From: Oscillospiraceae bacterium
Lineage (GTDB): Bacteria > Bacillota > Clostridia > Oscillospirales > Oscillospiraceae
Reading direction: 5' to 3'
Length of the DNA stretch: 37,282 nt
Assembly: GCA_022800665.1 (NCBI GenBank)
Contig: JAAWQS010000024.1
Span: forward strand, 1-37,282
Below are positions 22,234 to 30,176 of the stretch, piece after piece. The notes under the pieces were generated by a model, which saw only the letters and a program-made list of their open reading frames with translations, ran no database searches and was not told the origin of the DNA. Every line of letters begins with the position of its first letter. The first letter of the stretch is position 1. The position numbers and the translations under genes are program-made.

Positions 22234-24543
22234 TCATTCACGAAAAAATTTTTTCTTGAGAAGACCGGCGTCCCGGAACGCGGCAAAGAGCACGTGGGGC
22301 GTCACCGGCGCGCGGTTGACCGCCACGCCGGTGGCCTGCAGAATGGCGTTGCGGATGGCCGGGGCCGGCGAACACGCCGGCGGCTCCCCCAGAGCTTTGG
22401 TTCCGTATGGACTGGTAGGCTCCGGATTTTCCACAAAGACCGCCTGTAAATGGGGGTGGTCCATAAAAGTGGACAATTTATAGTCCAGCAGATTGTTGTT
22501 CAGAGGCCGTCCCGTCTTCTCGTCAAAGAGCAGCTGTTCCGACAGGCCGTAGCCGATGCCCATGGACATGCCGCCGTGGACCTGGGCCTCCGCCAGCGCG
22601 GGATTGATCAGCTTGCCGCAGTCGTGGACATTGACAATGTTCAGCAGCTTCACCTGGCACAGGGGGATATCCACCTCCACCTCGGCAAAGGTGCAGCCGA
22701 AGGAATAGGCGTTGTTCTTGACCTGATACGTGCTCTCCGCCGTGATGTGCTGGGAGTGTTCCAGACTGTACAGCGTCTCCGTGGCCAGCTCGCCCAGGGT
22801 CATCAGCTCCCGCCCGTCGGAGATGCGGACAATCCGTCCGTCGATCAAATCCAGATTCGCCTTTGCCTGCCGCGTCAGCTCCACGGCGCAGGTCAGAATC
22901 TTATCCCGCAGAATCCCGCCCGTCTGCCGCAGGGAGAAGCCGCCGACATAGGTCTGCCGGGAGGCATAGGCTCCGGTACCGTAGGGGGTGATGTCAGTGT
23001 CCTGGGTGGACACAATATGTACGTCTTCAAAGGGAATCCCAATCGCGTCCGCCGCCATCTGCGCGAAGACGGTGTCGCAGCCCTGGCCGATCTCCGTCTC
23101 GCCGGTCTGGACCTGGACAGACCCGTCCTGATTGAGAACCATCCGGCAGGAGGAGGACTCCAGAGCGATGGGCCATACGGCGGTATTGTACCAGAACAAC
23201 GCCATGCCGACTCCCCGCCGCACCGGGCCGGTCTGGTTTTCATATTCCTGCCGTTTCCGCGTATAGTCAATGGCCGCCATGCCCTTGTCCATTGTCTCGC
23301 GGAAAGAGTCATAGTAATTTTCATTTTTACTGAAGGGATCGAAGAACCCCTTCGGCATGACAATCTGGCGGCGGTATTCCACAGGGTCCCGGCCCAAGGC
23401 GCGGGCAATTTCGTCTATATGGCTCTCCTCGGCCCACATCACCTGCGGCGTGCCGTAGCCCCGCATAGCTCCGCCGGAGGGCCGGTTGGTGAAGGCTGTC
23501 CAGGCGTCTCCCTCCAGATTGGGGCAGGGATACAGCTCCGGAAATGCGCTCATGCCCTTTTCCACCACGCCGTGTCCGTGGGAGATATAGGCCCCCTGAT
23601 TGGAGAAATACTCCGCCTTCCGGGCGGCCAGGGAGCCGTCGGGCCGCACCCAGGAGATGAGATGGGTGCGGATGGCGTGGCGCACCCGGTTTGTGACAAA
23701 GGTATCCTCCCGCGGGCAGTCCACCTTCACCAGCCGTCCCCCCAGCTGGGTGGTCAGCCAGGCGCACAGCGGCTCATACAGCGCGTCCTGCTTGTTGCCG
23801 AAGCCGCCGCCGATATAGGGCTTGATAATCCGCACCTTCCCCCACGGCACGCCCACGGCCTGGGCGCAGATCCGGCGGATGATATGGGGAATCTGCGTGG
23901 AAGCCGTGACAATAATCCGTCCGTTTTCCATATAGGCGGTGCAGATATTGTTTTCCAGGTGGCAGTGCTGGACGGTGGGGGTGTCATACCAGCCCTCCAC
24001 GCGCAGCAGACCCGGCTCCTGGACGGCGGCGGCGTAATCTCCTCTGCGAATCTGGGAATGCCCCACCACGTTGCCCGGATACCGCTCATGCAGTTGGGGG
24101 GCGTCCGGCGCGAGGGCCTCCTGCGCATCCAGCACAAAGGGATATTCCTCGTACTCCACCCGCACCAGCCGCGCGGCCCGGGCCGCCGAGACCTCGTCCT
24201 CCGCCACGACAACGGCGATATCCTCGCCGTAATAGCGCACGTGCCGGGCCAGCAGCAGCCGGTCTGCCACGTCCTGATGGGCCGGGTCGGTGGACCAGGG
24301 GTGTCCGGCGGTGGGGAAATAATTTTCCGGCACGTCAAAGCAGGTGAAGACCCGCACCACCCCCGGCATTTTTTCCGCCGCGGCGGTATCAATTGACTTG
24401 ACCATGCCGTGGGCAATCCGGGCATGTACCAGCCGGGTTGCCAGGGCGCGGCGTCCGCAGAGATCGTCGGTAAACTTGGCGCGGCCCGCCGCCTTGTCGT
24501 AGGCGTCCACGCGGATTTTGCTCTGTCCTGCGCTGCTGCTCAT
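22234..24543 (-). CDS. XdhA-type molybdenum hydroxylase large subunit
   Basis: This 769-residue molybdopterin-binding subunit belongs to the xanthine dehydrogenase/aldehyde oxidase family, which hydroxylates purines and other N-heterocycles at carbon using water. The a/b hammerhead domain (about 10-125) is followed by the Mo-binding halves, with GGGFGNK (245-251), MRGYG (Arg361), TGETEIGQG and the catalytic Glu in KALGEPP (Glu720). AGGAGG precedes ATG 24543, only 32 bases after the fused regulator gene, so the two are probably one transcript. The FAD and [2Fe-2S] subunits normally encoded beside it are absent from this window, so it must recruit partners encoded elsewhere or be a divergent hydroxylase. 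Whether it is a xanthine dehydrogenase proper is open. Confidence 0.9.
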   Translation of the reverse strand: MSSSAGQSKIRVDAYDKAAGRAKFTDDLCGRRALATRLVHARIAHGMVKSIDTAAAEKMPGVVRVFTCFDVPENYFPTAGHPWSTDPAHQDVADRLLLARHVRYYGEDIAVVVAEDEVSAARAARLVRVEYEEYPFVLDAQEALAPDAPQLHERYPGNVVGHSQIRRGDYAAAVQEPGLLRVEGWYDTPTVQHCHLENNICTAYMENGRIIVTASTQIPHIIRRICAQAVGVPWGKVRIIKPYIGGGFGNKQDALYEPLCAWLTTQLGGRLVKVDCPREDTFVTNRVRHAIRTHLISWVRPDGSLAARKAEYFSNQGAYISHGHGVVEKGMSAFPELYPCPNLEGDAWTAFTNRPSGGAMRGYGTPQVMWAEESHIDEIARALGRDPVEYRRQIVMPKGFFDPFSKNENYYDSFRETMDKGMAAIDYTRKRQEYENQTGPVRRGVGMALFWYNTAVWPIALESSSCRMVLNQDGSVQVQTGETEIGQGCDTVFAQMAADAIGIPFEDVHIVSTQDTDITPYGTGAYASRQTYVGGFSLRQTGGILRDKILTCAVELTRQAKANLDLIDGRIVRISDGRELMTLGELATETLYSLEHSQHITAESTYQVKNNAYSFGCTFAEVEVDIPLCQVKLLNIVNVHDCGKLINPALAEAQVHGGMSMGIGYGLSEQLLFDEKTGRPLNNNLLDYKLSTFMDHPHLQAVFVENPEPTSPYGTKALGEPPACSPAPAIRNAILQATGVAVNRAPVTPHVLFAAFRDAGLLKKKFFRE

Positions 24544-24575
24544 AGTTCTCAGCCTCCTTTATATGTGGGTGGAAA

Positions 24576-26906
24576 TCACCGGGGCGGGGGAAAGTTCATG
24601 GACTCAATATACCGCTTGCGGAAAAAACTGCTGACAGACAGCTCCACCACCTGGGCGGCGGCGGCGATCTGCCGGGCCTCCTCGGCCAGACCGGCGGATT
24701 GCAGGATACGGCACGCGCCGGTACCAGCCGCGTTGCCGATGGAGACCGTCCGTCCGGACAGCCCCTCCGGCAGAAGGCCGATGCGCTCGGCGGACACCGG
24801 GTCCATCCAGCTGCCGAAGCCGCCGCAGAGGATAATGCCGTCCAGCTGGCCGTATTCGATCCCGGCGGCGTCCAGCAGGGCGTCGATCCCCCCGCGGACC
24901 GCCCCCTTTGCCAGCTGCAGCTGCCGGATATCCTTCTGCGTAATCCGCACGTTGGCGGCGAGGGACAGCTCGCCGTCCGGACCAGGGCGGATACGGCCTC
25001 TTGGACTGATGTCCCCGGTCTCCAGCAGGCAGGCCGCGGCGTCGATCAGGCCGGACCCGCAGAGGCTCTCGGCCTCCCCGCCGCCGATCACCGTGCAGTG
25101 CAGGGCGCCCTGGTCCAGCGTTACCCGGCTGATGGCGCCGCTGCGGGCGCCGGACCCGCAGGAAATGCCCGCGCCCTCGAAGGCGGGGCCTGCCGCCGTA
25201 GCGCAGCAGTACAGTCCCCGGCTGGTCTTCAGCGCCATTTCCCCGTTGGTACCCGCGTCCACCAGCAGAAAACATCCCGGCTGCTGGAGAAGCCCGCTGG
25301 CCAAAATGCTGCATGTGATATCCGCGCCCACATAGGCGGAGATACAGGGGGGGAGATAAGCGGGCAGGCCGGGGAAGCCTGGCAGGCCAAGGGCCAGCGT
25401 CGTCCCGAACAGGGACTGGGGGCGGAAGGGCGCAAGGGACAGCGACCGGGGGTCCAGGCCGGAGGCCAGGTGCAGCATGGTGGTGTTGCCGGTGACGCAC
25501 AGGCCGGATACCCGGCTCTCCTCTGCATTGGCGTTCCGGCAAAGCTGGTGGAGCATGTCCCCCAGCTGTCCGCAGATCAGCGTCCGCAGAGGCTCCACCG
25601 TATTCCGGTTGGCGTAGTCGATGCGGGAGAGCACATCCGCGCCGTACCGGCTCTGGCGGTTCATCTCTCCCAACGCCGCTAGCGCCCCCTTCTCCTCCCG
25701 TGAGAAAAGGTAGCCCACCACGGTAGTGGTGCCGATGTCAAAGGCCGCGCCCAGCGTCCCGCTGTAGATGGGCTCCAGGGGGGCGGAATCTGCGGAATAG
25801 CCGGTTTCGATCCTGTCGCCGCCCTGGGAGGAGGGGAGGGTGACGCAGCAGTCCCCCTGAATTCTGGCGAAGCAGGCCAGACGCACGCCGTCGGGTGCGC
25901 CTTCCAGCAGGGCCTTCTCCTCCGGAGACGGGGCGGACAGCTCTCCGGACACGTTCACCCGGCATTTCCCGCAGGCGCGGTTCCCGCCGCAGGGGAAATC
26001 CAGGGGCAGTCCTGCGCTCCGGATGGCCTCCATCAGCTCCGTATTGGCATGGACGGGGATGGTTCCAGATTTTTCTCCATTGTGCCAGGTCAAAGATACC
26101 ACGGGGACCTCCTTGCTCGCTCTGTTCCGGCGCAGGGACTCCGGCGGCAGGGTGCGTTTGAATTTTGCGCTGAGGACCCGCTTCTGGAAGGAGAAGGGGA
26201 TCAGCTTTGTGTTGTAGTGCTCCACCGAGTACAGCACCGGGTCCGACGCCTGGGTATAGCAGACGGAATCCAGCTTCAGCAGGGGGAAGCCCTCGTCCAC
26301 GGTCATGATTTCTGCCAGCCGCCCCTCCGCCGCGCAGGTGTCCATATGGACGATCAGCGTCTCCAGCAGATCGTCGCACATGCCCTGGAGGAACAGAAAA
26401 ATGTTCATGTCCACCAGCGACAGGCTGCTGTTCGTCCGCTCGTAATAGCGGGCGGGGATGTAGTCCACAACCAGAATCACCGGCCTGCCGTCCGCATAGA
26501 TCACAATCTCAATCTGATACGTGCTCTCCCCAGGCTCCAGCGCCAGCTTCCTGGCCACCTCCGGCGGCGGGTCGGACAGCTTCCGCAGCTGATAGAGCGT
26601 GGAGCGCGGCTGGAAGCCGCAGTTGGCCACAATATCCATATAGACGCTGTCGATATCCAGCCGGGCCGGTTCATCCAAAACATAGCGGTTAATCAGCGTT
26701 CCCGCGCCCCGCTTTCTGATAATATACCCCGCGCCCTCCAGCTGGGAGAGAACGTCCCGCATTTTGACCCTGCTGACGCCAAACTGTGCCGCCAGATCGG
26801 CCTCAGAGGGGAGGCGGTTGCCGGTGTGCTCCTTGGCGTAGGCGCGAATCCACTCCAGCAGGCGAATGTAGGTTTCCGGATACAGGTCGTACGGCTGACT
26901 TTTCAT
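24576..26906 (-). CDS. GntR/UTRA regulator fused to [2Fe-2S]-ASKHA corrinoid activator (RACE)
   Basis: This 776-residue fusion has three parts. Residues 8-75 are a GntR winged helix (RLPSEADLAAQFGVSRVKMR, then GYIIRKRGAGTLI). Residues about 85-245 are a HutC-type UTRA effector domain ending in PFSFQKRV. From 269 onward it is a reductive activator of corrinoid enzymes: a ferredoxin domain with Cys306, Cys312, Cys315 and Cys345 (CGGNRACGKC, LACF), a linker, and a DUF4445 ASKHA ATPase from about 387 (FDIGTTTVVG, GNTTMLHL, LVDAGTNGEM, CGSGARSGA, CGGFGSW). The activator half should reduce Co(II) corrinoid of MtxC using ATP; the front half should bind DNA in response to a small molecule. I know the two families only as separate proteins. 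ATG 26906 has GGAGG 8 bases upstream. The frame is continuous. Confidence 0.93.
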   Translation of the reverse strand: MKSQPYDLYPETYIRLLEWIRAYAKEHTGNRLPSEADLAAQFGVSRVKMRDVLSQLEGAGYIIRKRGAGTLINRYVLDEPARLDIDSVYMDIVANCGFQPRSTLYQLRKLSDPPPEVARKLALEPGESTYQIEIVIYADGRPVILVVDYIPARYYERTNSSLSLVDMNIFLFLQGMCDDLLETLIVHMDTCAAEGRLAEIMTVDEGFPLLKLDSVCYTQASDPVLYSVEHYNTKLIPFSFQKRVLSAKFKRTLPPESLRRNRASKEVPVVSLTWHNGEKSGTIPVHANTELMEAIRSAGLPLDFPCGGNRACGKCRVNVSGELSAPSPEEKALLEGAPDGVRLACFARIQGDCCVTLPSSQGGDRIETGYSADSAPLEPIYSGTLGAAFDIGTTTVVGYLFSREEKGALAALGEMNRQSRYGADVLSRIDYANRNTVEPLRTLICGQLGDMLHQLCRNANAEESRVSGLCVTGNTTMLHLASGLDPRSLSLAPFRPQSLFGTTLALGLPGFPGLPAYLPPCISAYVGADITCSILASGLLQQPGCFLLVDAGTNGEMALKTSRGLYCCATAAGPAFEGAGISCGSGARSGAISRVTLDQGALHCTVIGGGEAESLCGSGLIDAAACLLETGDISPRGRIRPGPDGELSLAANVRITQKDIRQLQLAKGAVRGGIDALLDAAGIEYGQLDGIILCGGFGSWMDPVSAERIGLLPEGLSGRTVSIGNAAGTGACRILQSAGLAEEARQIAAAAQVVELSVSSFFRKRYIESMNFPPPR
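26100..26114 (-). promoter_or_regulatory. Internal ribosome site and GTG at the fusion junction
   Basis: Inside the fused gene, on the coding strand, AAGGAGG (26114-26108) lies 5 bases before an in-frame GTG (26102-26100, Val269). The GTG coincides with the first strand of the ferredoxin domain (VVSLTWHNGEKSG). Initiation here would give a free 508-residue RACE protein, the usual domain content of the stand-alone family. Confidence 0.6.
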
Positions 26907-26943
26907 ACCCCGGTCCTCCTCTGCGATGTCCCCTATATTTTGC

Positions 26944-26956
26944 CGCAAATTTTGCG
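26944..26956. promoter_or_regulatory. 13-bp palindrome upstream of the fused regulator
   Basis: CGCAAATTTTGCG is a perfect inverted repeat around its centre base, 38 bases before the start codon of the GntR-RACE gene. It could be an autoregulatory operator; no clear sigma-A promoter can be set with certainty around it. Confidence 0.4.
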
Positions 26957-27010
26957 TTTTGTCCAGCCCCCAGAGGGCATAAAAATTTTTTGCCGGGCGG
27001 ATGGAGGCCG

Positions 27011-27025
27011 ATTGGTACTACTAAT
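27011..27025. promoter_or_regulatory. Candidate GntR/HutC-type operator
   Basis: ATTGGTACTACTAAT is a 15-bp inverted repeat with a single mismatched pair (arms ATTGGTA and TACTAAT). The form resembles operators of UTRA-type GntR regulators such as the DasR/NagR sites. It lies between the fused regulator gene and the divergent amidohydrolase gene. Confidence 0.5.
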
Positions 27026-27200
27026 TTTTGTGTAATTCGTCAAAACGCCCCGAAAAGAGCCGAAATAATGGAGGAAAAAGGGGGAATATCCGCCAATAAA
27101 CAGCCGGGCGGGCGGACATGGACCGCCGGTTTTACCGAATAAAACTGGAAATCAGTAGCGCCAATCCGGGAATGGAAAAATTTTTCGTAAAAATCCATGG

Positions 27201-27229
27201 TTGCATTTGTAGGAAATGTATGCTATTTT
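27201..27229 (+). promoter_or_regulatory. Promoter of the amidohydrolase-permease operon
   Basis: TTGCAT (27201-27206) and TATTTT (27224-27229) are spaced 17 bases apart; transcription would start near 27236, about 100 bases before ATG 27338. Confidence 0.5.
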
Positions 27230-27240
27230 TTAGGTTATAA

Positions 27241-27270
27241 GCGCATTTTTGTTGTTAATAACAAAAGCGC
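27241..27270. promoter_or_regulatory. Palindrome/hairpin just after the amidohydrolase promoter
   Basis: TTGTTGTTAATAACAA (27249-27264) is a near-perfect palindrome centred on TTAA, embedded in a longer hairpin closed by GCGC at both ends. It sits just downstream of the predicted transcription start, where a repressor would block the amidohydrolase-permease operon. It could be a second site of the GntR-type regulator or an RNA hairpin. Confidence 0.45.
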
Positions 27271-27337
27271 GCGGACAGGAACGATTCATTTTTTAGTGGG
27301 AGCGGCTGCCGCTCAACTGCAGAAAAGGAGGTTTTTG

Positions 27338-28693
27338 ATGCACCGCCTGTTAATCCGCAATATCCGCACCCTGATTTCCTGCGACGGGCAGGATCGGGTC
27401 TATGAGAACGTGAATGTCTTTTGTGAGGACGGGCTGATCCGCTCCATCGGCCCGGAAGCCCCGGAGGCCGGCGAGGTGATTGATGCCGCCGGAATGCTCT
27501 GTTACCCCGGCCTGGTCAACACCCATCACCATCTCTATCAGGTCTTTTCCCGGAATCTGCCCCAGGTGCAGAATATGGAGCTGTTTGACTGGCTGGTAAC
27601 GCTCTACGAGATCTGGAAGGGGCTGAATGAGGATACCATCCGTCTTTCCTCCGCCGTAGGGATGGGAGAGCTGCTGAAGAACGGCTGCACCACCGTCTTT
27701 GACCACCACTATGTGTTCCCGAAGGACGCCGGGGACCTCATCGGCGCACAGGCCCAGGCGGCGGAGCTGCTGGGTGTGCGGATGCACTTCTCCCGCGGCA
27801 GCATGGATCTGTCCAAGAAGGACGGCGGCCTGCCGCCGGATTCCGTGGTGCAGAGCGTGGACGAAATCATGAGCGACAGCGTCCAGCTGATTGCCAAATA
27901 TCACGACCCGTCCTTCCAATCCATGCGCCGGCTGGCGCTGGCGCCCTGCTCGCCCTTCTCCGTCTCGGCGGACCTGCTGCGGGAGAGCGCGGTCCTGGCG
28001 CGGGAGTACGGCGTGCGCCTGCACACCCACTTGTGCGAGACCAAGGACGAGGAGCGGTACACCCTGGAAAAAGTGGGACTGCGGCCCCTGGCGTACATGC
28101 AGAGCCTGGGCTGGACAGGCCCCGACGTCTGGTATGCCCACGGCATCCATTTCAATGACGAGGAGCTCAAGGTCCTGGCAGAGACCGGCTCCGGCGTGTG
28201 CCACTGCCCCATTTCCAATATGAAGCTGGCCTCCGGCGTGGCCCGGATCCCGGAGATGCTGGAGATGGGGATTCCCGTGGGCCTGGGCGTGGACGGCTCC
28301 GCCTCCAACGACGGCTCCAATCTCCTGGAGGAGCTGCGGGTGAGCTATCTGCTCCACCGCCTCCATTCCAGCGCAAAGGCCCCCTCCGGCTACGAGCTGC
28401 TGAAGACGGCCACAATGGGCAGCGCACGGCTGCTGGGCCGGGAGAAGGAGATCGGCTCCCTGGAGGTCGGGAAGTGCGCGGACCTGTTCCTGCTCCGGCA
28501 GAACCGGCTGGAGCTGACGGGCGCGTGCCGCGATCCCAAGTCTGTGCTGTGTACCGTGGGCGTCAAGGGTCCGGTGGACTACACCGTGGTCAATGGCCGC
28601 GTGACCGTCCGCGACGGCAGACTGACCGGCGTGGACGAGGAAAAATTGGCGCAGGAGGCCGAGCAGGAAGTACAGCGTTATCTGGACCAGTAA
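27338..28693 (+). CDS. Amidohydrolase, 8-oxoguanine deaminase/TrzA-AtzA type
   Basis: This 451-residue metal-dependent deaminase belongs to the amidohydrolase superfamily (SsnA/guanine deaminase/TrzA branch). Metal and catalytic motifs are NTHHHLYQVF (about 63-72), HTHLCET, AHGIHF and GVDGSASNDGS. The last, with the HHHLYQ start, resembles 8-oxoguanine deaminase, which makes uric acid. The substrate here may be another aminopurine or related heterocycle. AAGGAGG precedes ATG 27338. The permease gene follows after 44 bases, and the operon is divergent from the regulator-XdhA genes, which echoes purine-catabolism clusters that join deaminase, XDH and permease. Confidence 0.85.
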   Translation: MHRLLIRNIRTLISCDGQDRVYENVNVFCEDGLIRSIGPEAPEAGEVIDAAGMLCYPGLVNTHHHLYQVFSRNLPQVQNMELFDWLVTLYEIWKGLNEDTIRLSSAVGMGELLKNGCTTVFDHHYVFPKDAGDLIGAQAQAAELLGVRMHFSRGSMDLSKKDGGLPPDSVVQSVDEIMSDSVQLIAKYHDPSFQSMRRLALAPCSPFSVSADLLRESAVLAREYGVRLHTHLCETKDEERYTLEKVGLRPLAYMQSLGWTGPDVWYAHGIHFNDEELKVLAETGSGVCHCPISNMKLASGVARIPEMLEMGIPVGLGVDGSASNDGSNLLEELRVSYLLHRLHSSAKAPSGYELLKTATMGSARLLGREKEIGSLEVGKCADLFLLRQNRLELTGACRDPKSVLCTVGVKGPVDYTVVNGRVTVRDGRLTGVDEEKLAQEAEQEVQRYLDQ

Positions 28694-28737
28694 GGAGCTT
28701 ACAGCCGGATATTTCCATACAATGAAAAGAGGTTTAT

Positions 28738-30021
28738 ATGGGACAAAATAATAGTCAGGTTTCATCATACGATACAGCAGCAATCAACCAGGAAAACCGG
28801 CAGAGCTGGGTTAAAGTCCTCTCCATTTGGATGGGTCTGATCTTCTCCACAGCCACCATGCTCTATGGCGGCGTTCTGGGTACCTTTTTGAGCCTGGGCG
28901 GCGCGCTGCTGGCCATTCTCTGCGGCACGGCGATCCTGGCAGTCCTCTCGATCCTGATCTCCAATATCGGCGCGGATACGGGCCTGTCCTGCTATGAGCT
29001 GATGAAATATTTCCTGGGCAGCACAGGCGGCAAAATCGTCTCCGTCATGTTCATCATTGTCATGCTGGGCTGGTCCGGAATCGGCGTGATCGTGGTGGTG
29101 GAGATGCTGGCGATCTATTTCCCCTTTTTCAGTACCCCCATCGGGTTCGCTCTGGGCGGAATCGGGCTGAATATTATCTTTGTGGGGACCGTGTGGACCA
29201 GCTTCAAGGGGCTGAGCTTTTTCTCCCGCCTCGCTGTGCCGGTCATCGCGCTGGTGTTTATCATCGCGCTCATCCGCACCGGACAGGTCTACGGCATCAC
29301 CCCGCTGTTTGAAAAGCCGCCGGTGAATCCCCGCAGCTTTATCTATGTGGTCTCCGGCGTGGTGGCCTGCTGGATCAACGCGCCGCTCCAGGCCCCCGAT
29401 ATTTCCCGGTTCTCCCGCTCCCGGAAGGATACGCTGCTGGCCACCATTCTGGCCTTTGTGGGCGGCGCTACGCTGGTCTACGGCATCGGCGCAATCACAG
29501 GCGTCGCCACGGGACAGGACAATATTCCCGGCATCTTCAATATGCTGGGCATCGCGGGTCTGGCCGTCATACTGATTCTGCTGCTGACCTGGACCAGCAG
29601 CGCGGAGAGCCTCTACTCCTCCTCCCTCGCCTTTGCCTCCGTCCTGCCGGTTAAGAAGAAGGAGTACCTGCTGGGCCTGAGCTTCCTGATTACTACAATC
29701 TTTACGCTGATTGATCTGTACTCCTATTTTACCCAATGGGTGGATATCGTGGGTCTGTTCTTCTGCCCCGTCATCGGCCTCTTCCTGACGGATTATCACT
29801 TTTTCCGTGAGAAATACACCCTGCCCGCAGACGAGATTACCGCGGCTATCTCCATCCCGTCTGTGATTGCTATGGTCGTCGGAATCGTCACCAATCTGGC
29901 CATCGCGGATTACGGGCTGTTTGTCTCGATCCTTACTACCTCGGTCGCTTACTACATACTCAACCGCTTTGTGTTCCCGGATCAGACGCTGCTGGCCGCA
30001 AGGGCGGCGAAAAAGGGATAA
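28738..30021 (+). CDS. NCS1-family cytosine/purine permease (CodB-like)
   Basis: This 427-residue membrane transporter has about 12 helices from residue 24 to 415. The N-terminal QSWVKVLSIWMGLIFS, GADTGLSCYELMKYFLG and WINAPLQAPDISRFSRS blocks are typical of CodB-like nucleobase:cation symporters. It probably imports the substrate of the neighbouring amidohydrolase. It is the second gene of the plus-strand operon and is followed by a strong terminator. NCS1 relatives carry cytosine, purines, hydantoins or thiamine precursors, so the substrate is not fixed by family alone. Confidence 0.9.
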   Translation: MGQNNSQVSSYDTAAINQENRQSWVKVLSIWMGLIFSTATMLYGGVLGTFLSLGGALLAILCGTAILAVLSILISNIGADTGLSCYELMKYFLGSTGGKIVSVMFIIVMLGWSGIGVIVVVEMLAIYFPFFSTPIGFALGGIGLNIIFVGTVWTSFKGLSFFSRLAVPVIALVFIIALIRTGQVYGITPLFEKPPVNPRSFIYVVSGVVACWINAPLQAPDISRFSRSRKDTLLATILAFVGGATLVYGIGAITGVATGQDNIPGIFNMLGIAGLAVILILLLTWTSSAESLYSSSLAFASVLPVKKKEYLLGLSFLITTIFTLIDLYSYFTQWVDIVGLFFCPVIGLFLTDYHFFREKYTLPADEITAAISIPSVIAMVVGIVTNLAIADYGLFVSILTTSVAYYILNRFVFPDQTLLAARAAKKG

Positions 30022-30058
30022 GTCCAAGACAGTTCAAGAAAAAAGAATATGGCCGGGT

Positions 30059-30096
30059 GAATTACCGCTTCCGTCAGGCAGCGGTAATTCTTTTTT
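30059..30096 (+). terminator. Intrinsic terminator
   Basis: GAATTACCGCT and AGCGGTAATTC form an 11-bp perfect stem with a 10-base loop, followed by six T residues, after the permease gene. Confidence 0.93.
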
Positions 30097-30112
30097 CCAC
30101 GCAAAAAGTCTA

Positions 30113-30141
30113 TTGCCAGATTTCCGTCCTTACGGTATAAT
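30113..30141 (+). promoter_or_regulatory. Sigma-A promoter of the two-component operon
   Basis: TTGCCA (30113-30118) and a perfect TATAAT (30136-30141) are spaced 17 bases apart. Confidence 0.8.
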
Positions 30142-30176
30142 TCCAACGACACCATGAGATGAAAGGGGAGGCGCGT

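Noticed and set aside
22450-24396. 648-codon plus-strand frame opposite the XdhA-type gene
   Set aside because: Antisense shadow; no recognisable domains.
27068-27142. 24-codon frame in the divergent control region, possible leader peptide
   Set aside because: No ribosome site, no notable codon run, and it lies upstream of the predicted promoter of the amidohydrolase operon.
26907-27337. Purine riboswitch upstream of the amidohydrolase gene
   Set aside because: I looked for the conserved purine-aptamer loop and junction pattern and found none; only palindromes and a hairpin are visible.
28765-30027. 420-codon minus-strand frame opposite the NCS1 permease
   Set aside because: Rich in Asp/His/Gln, the usual complement of a hydrophobic membrane-protein gene; no start signals.
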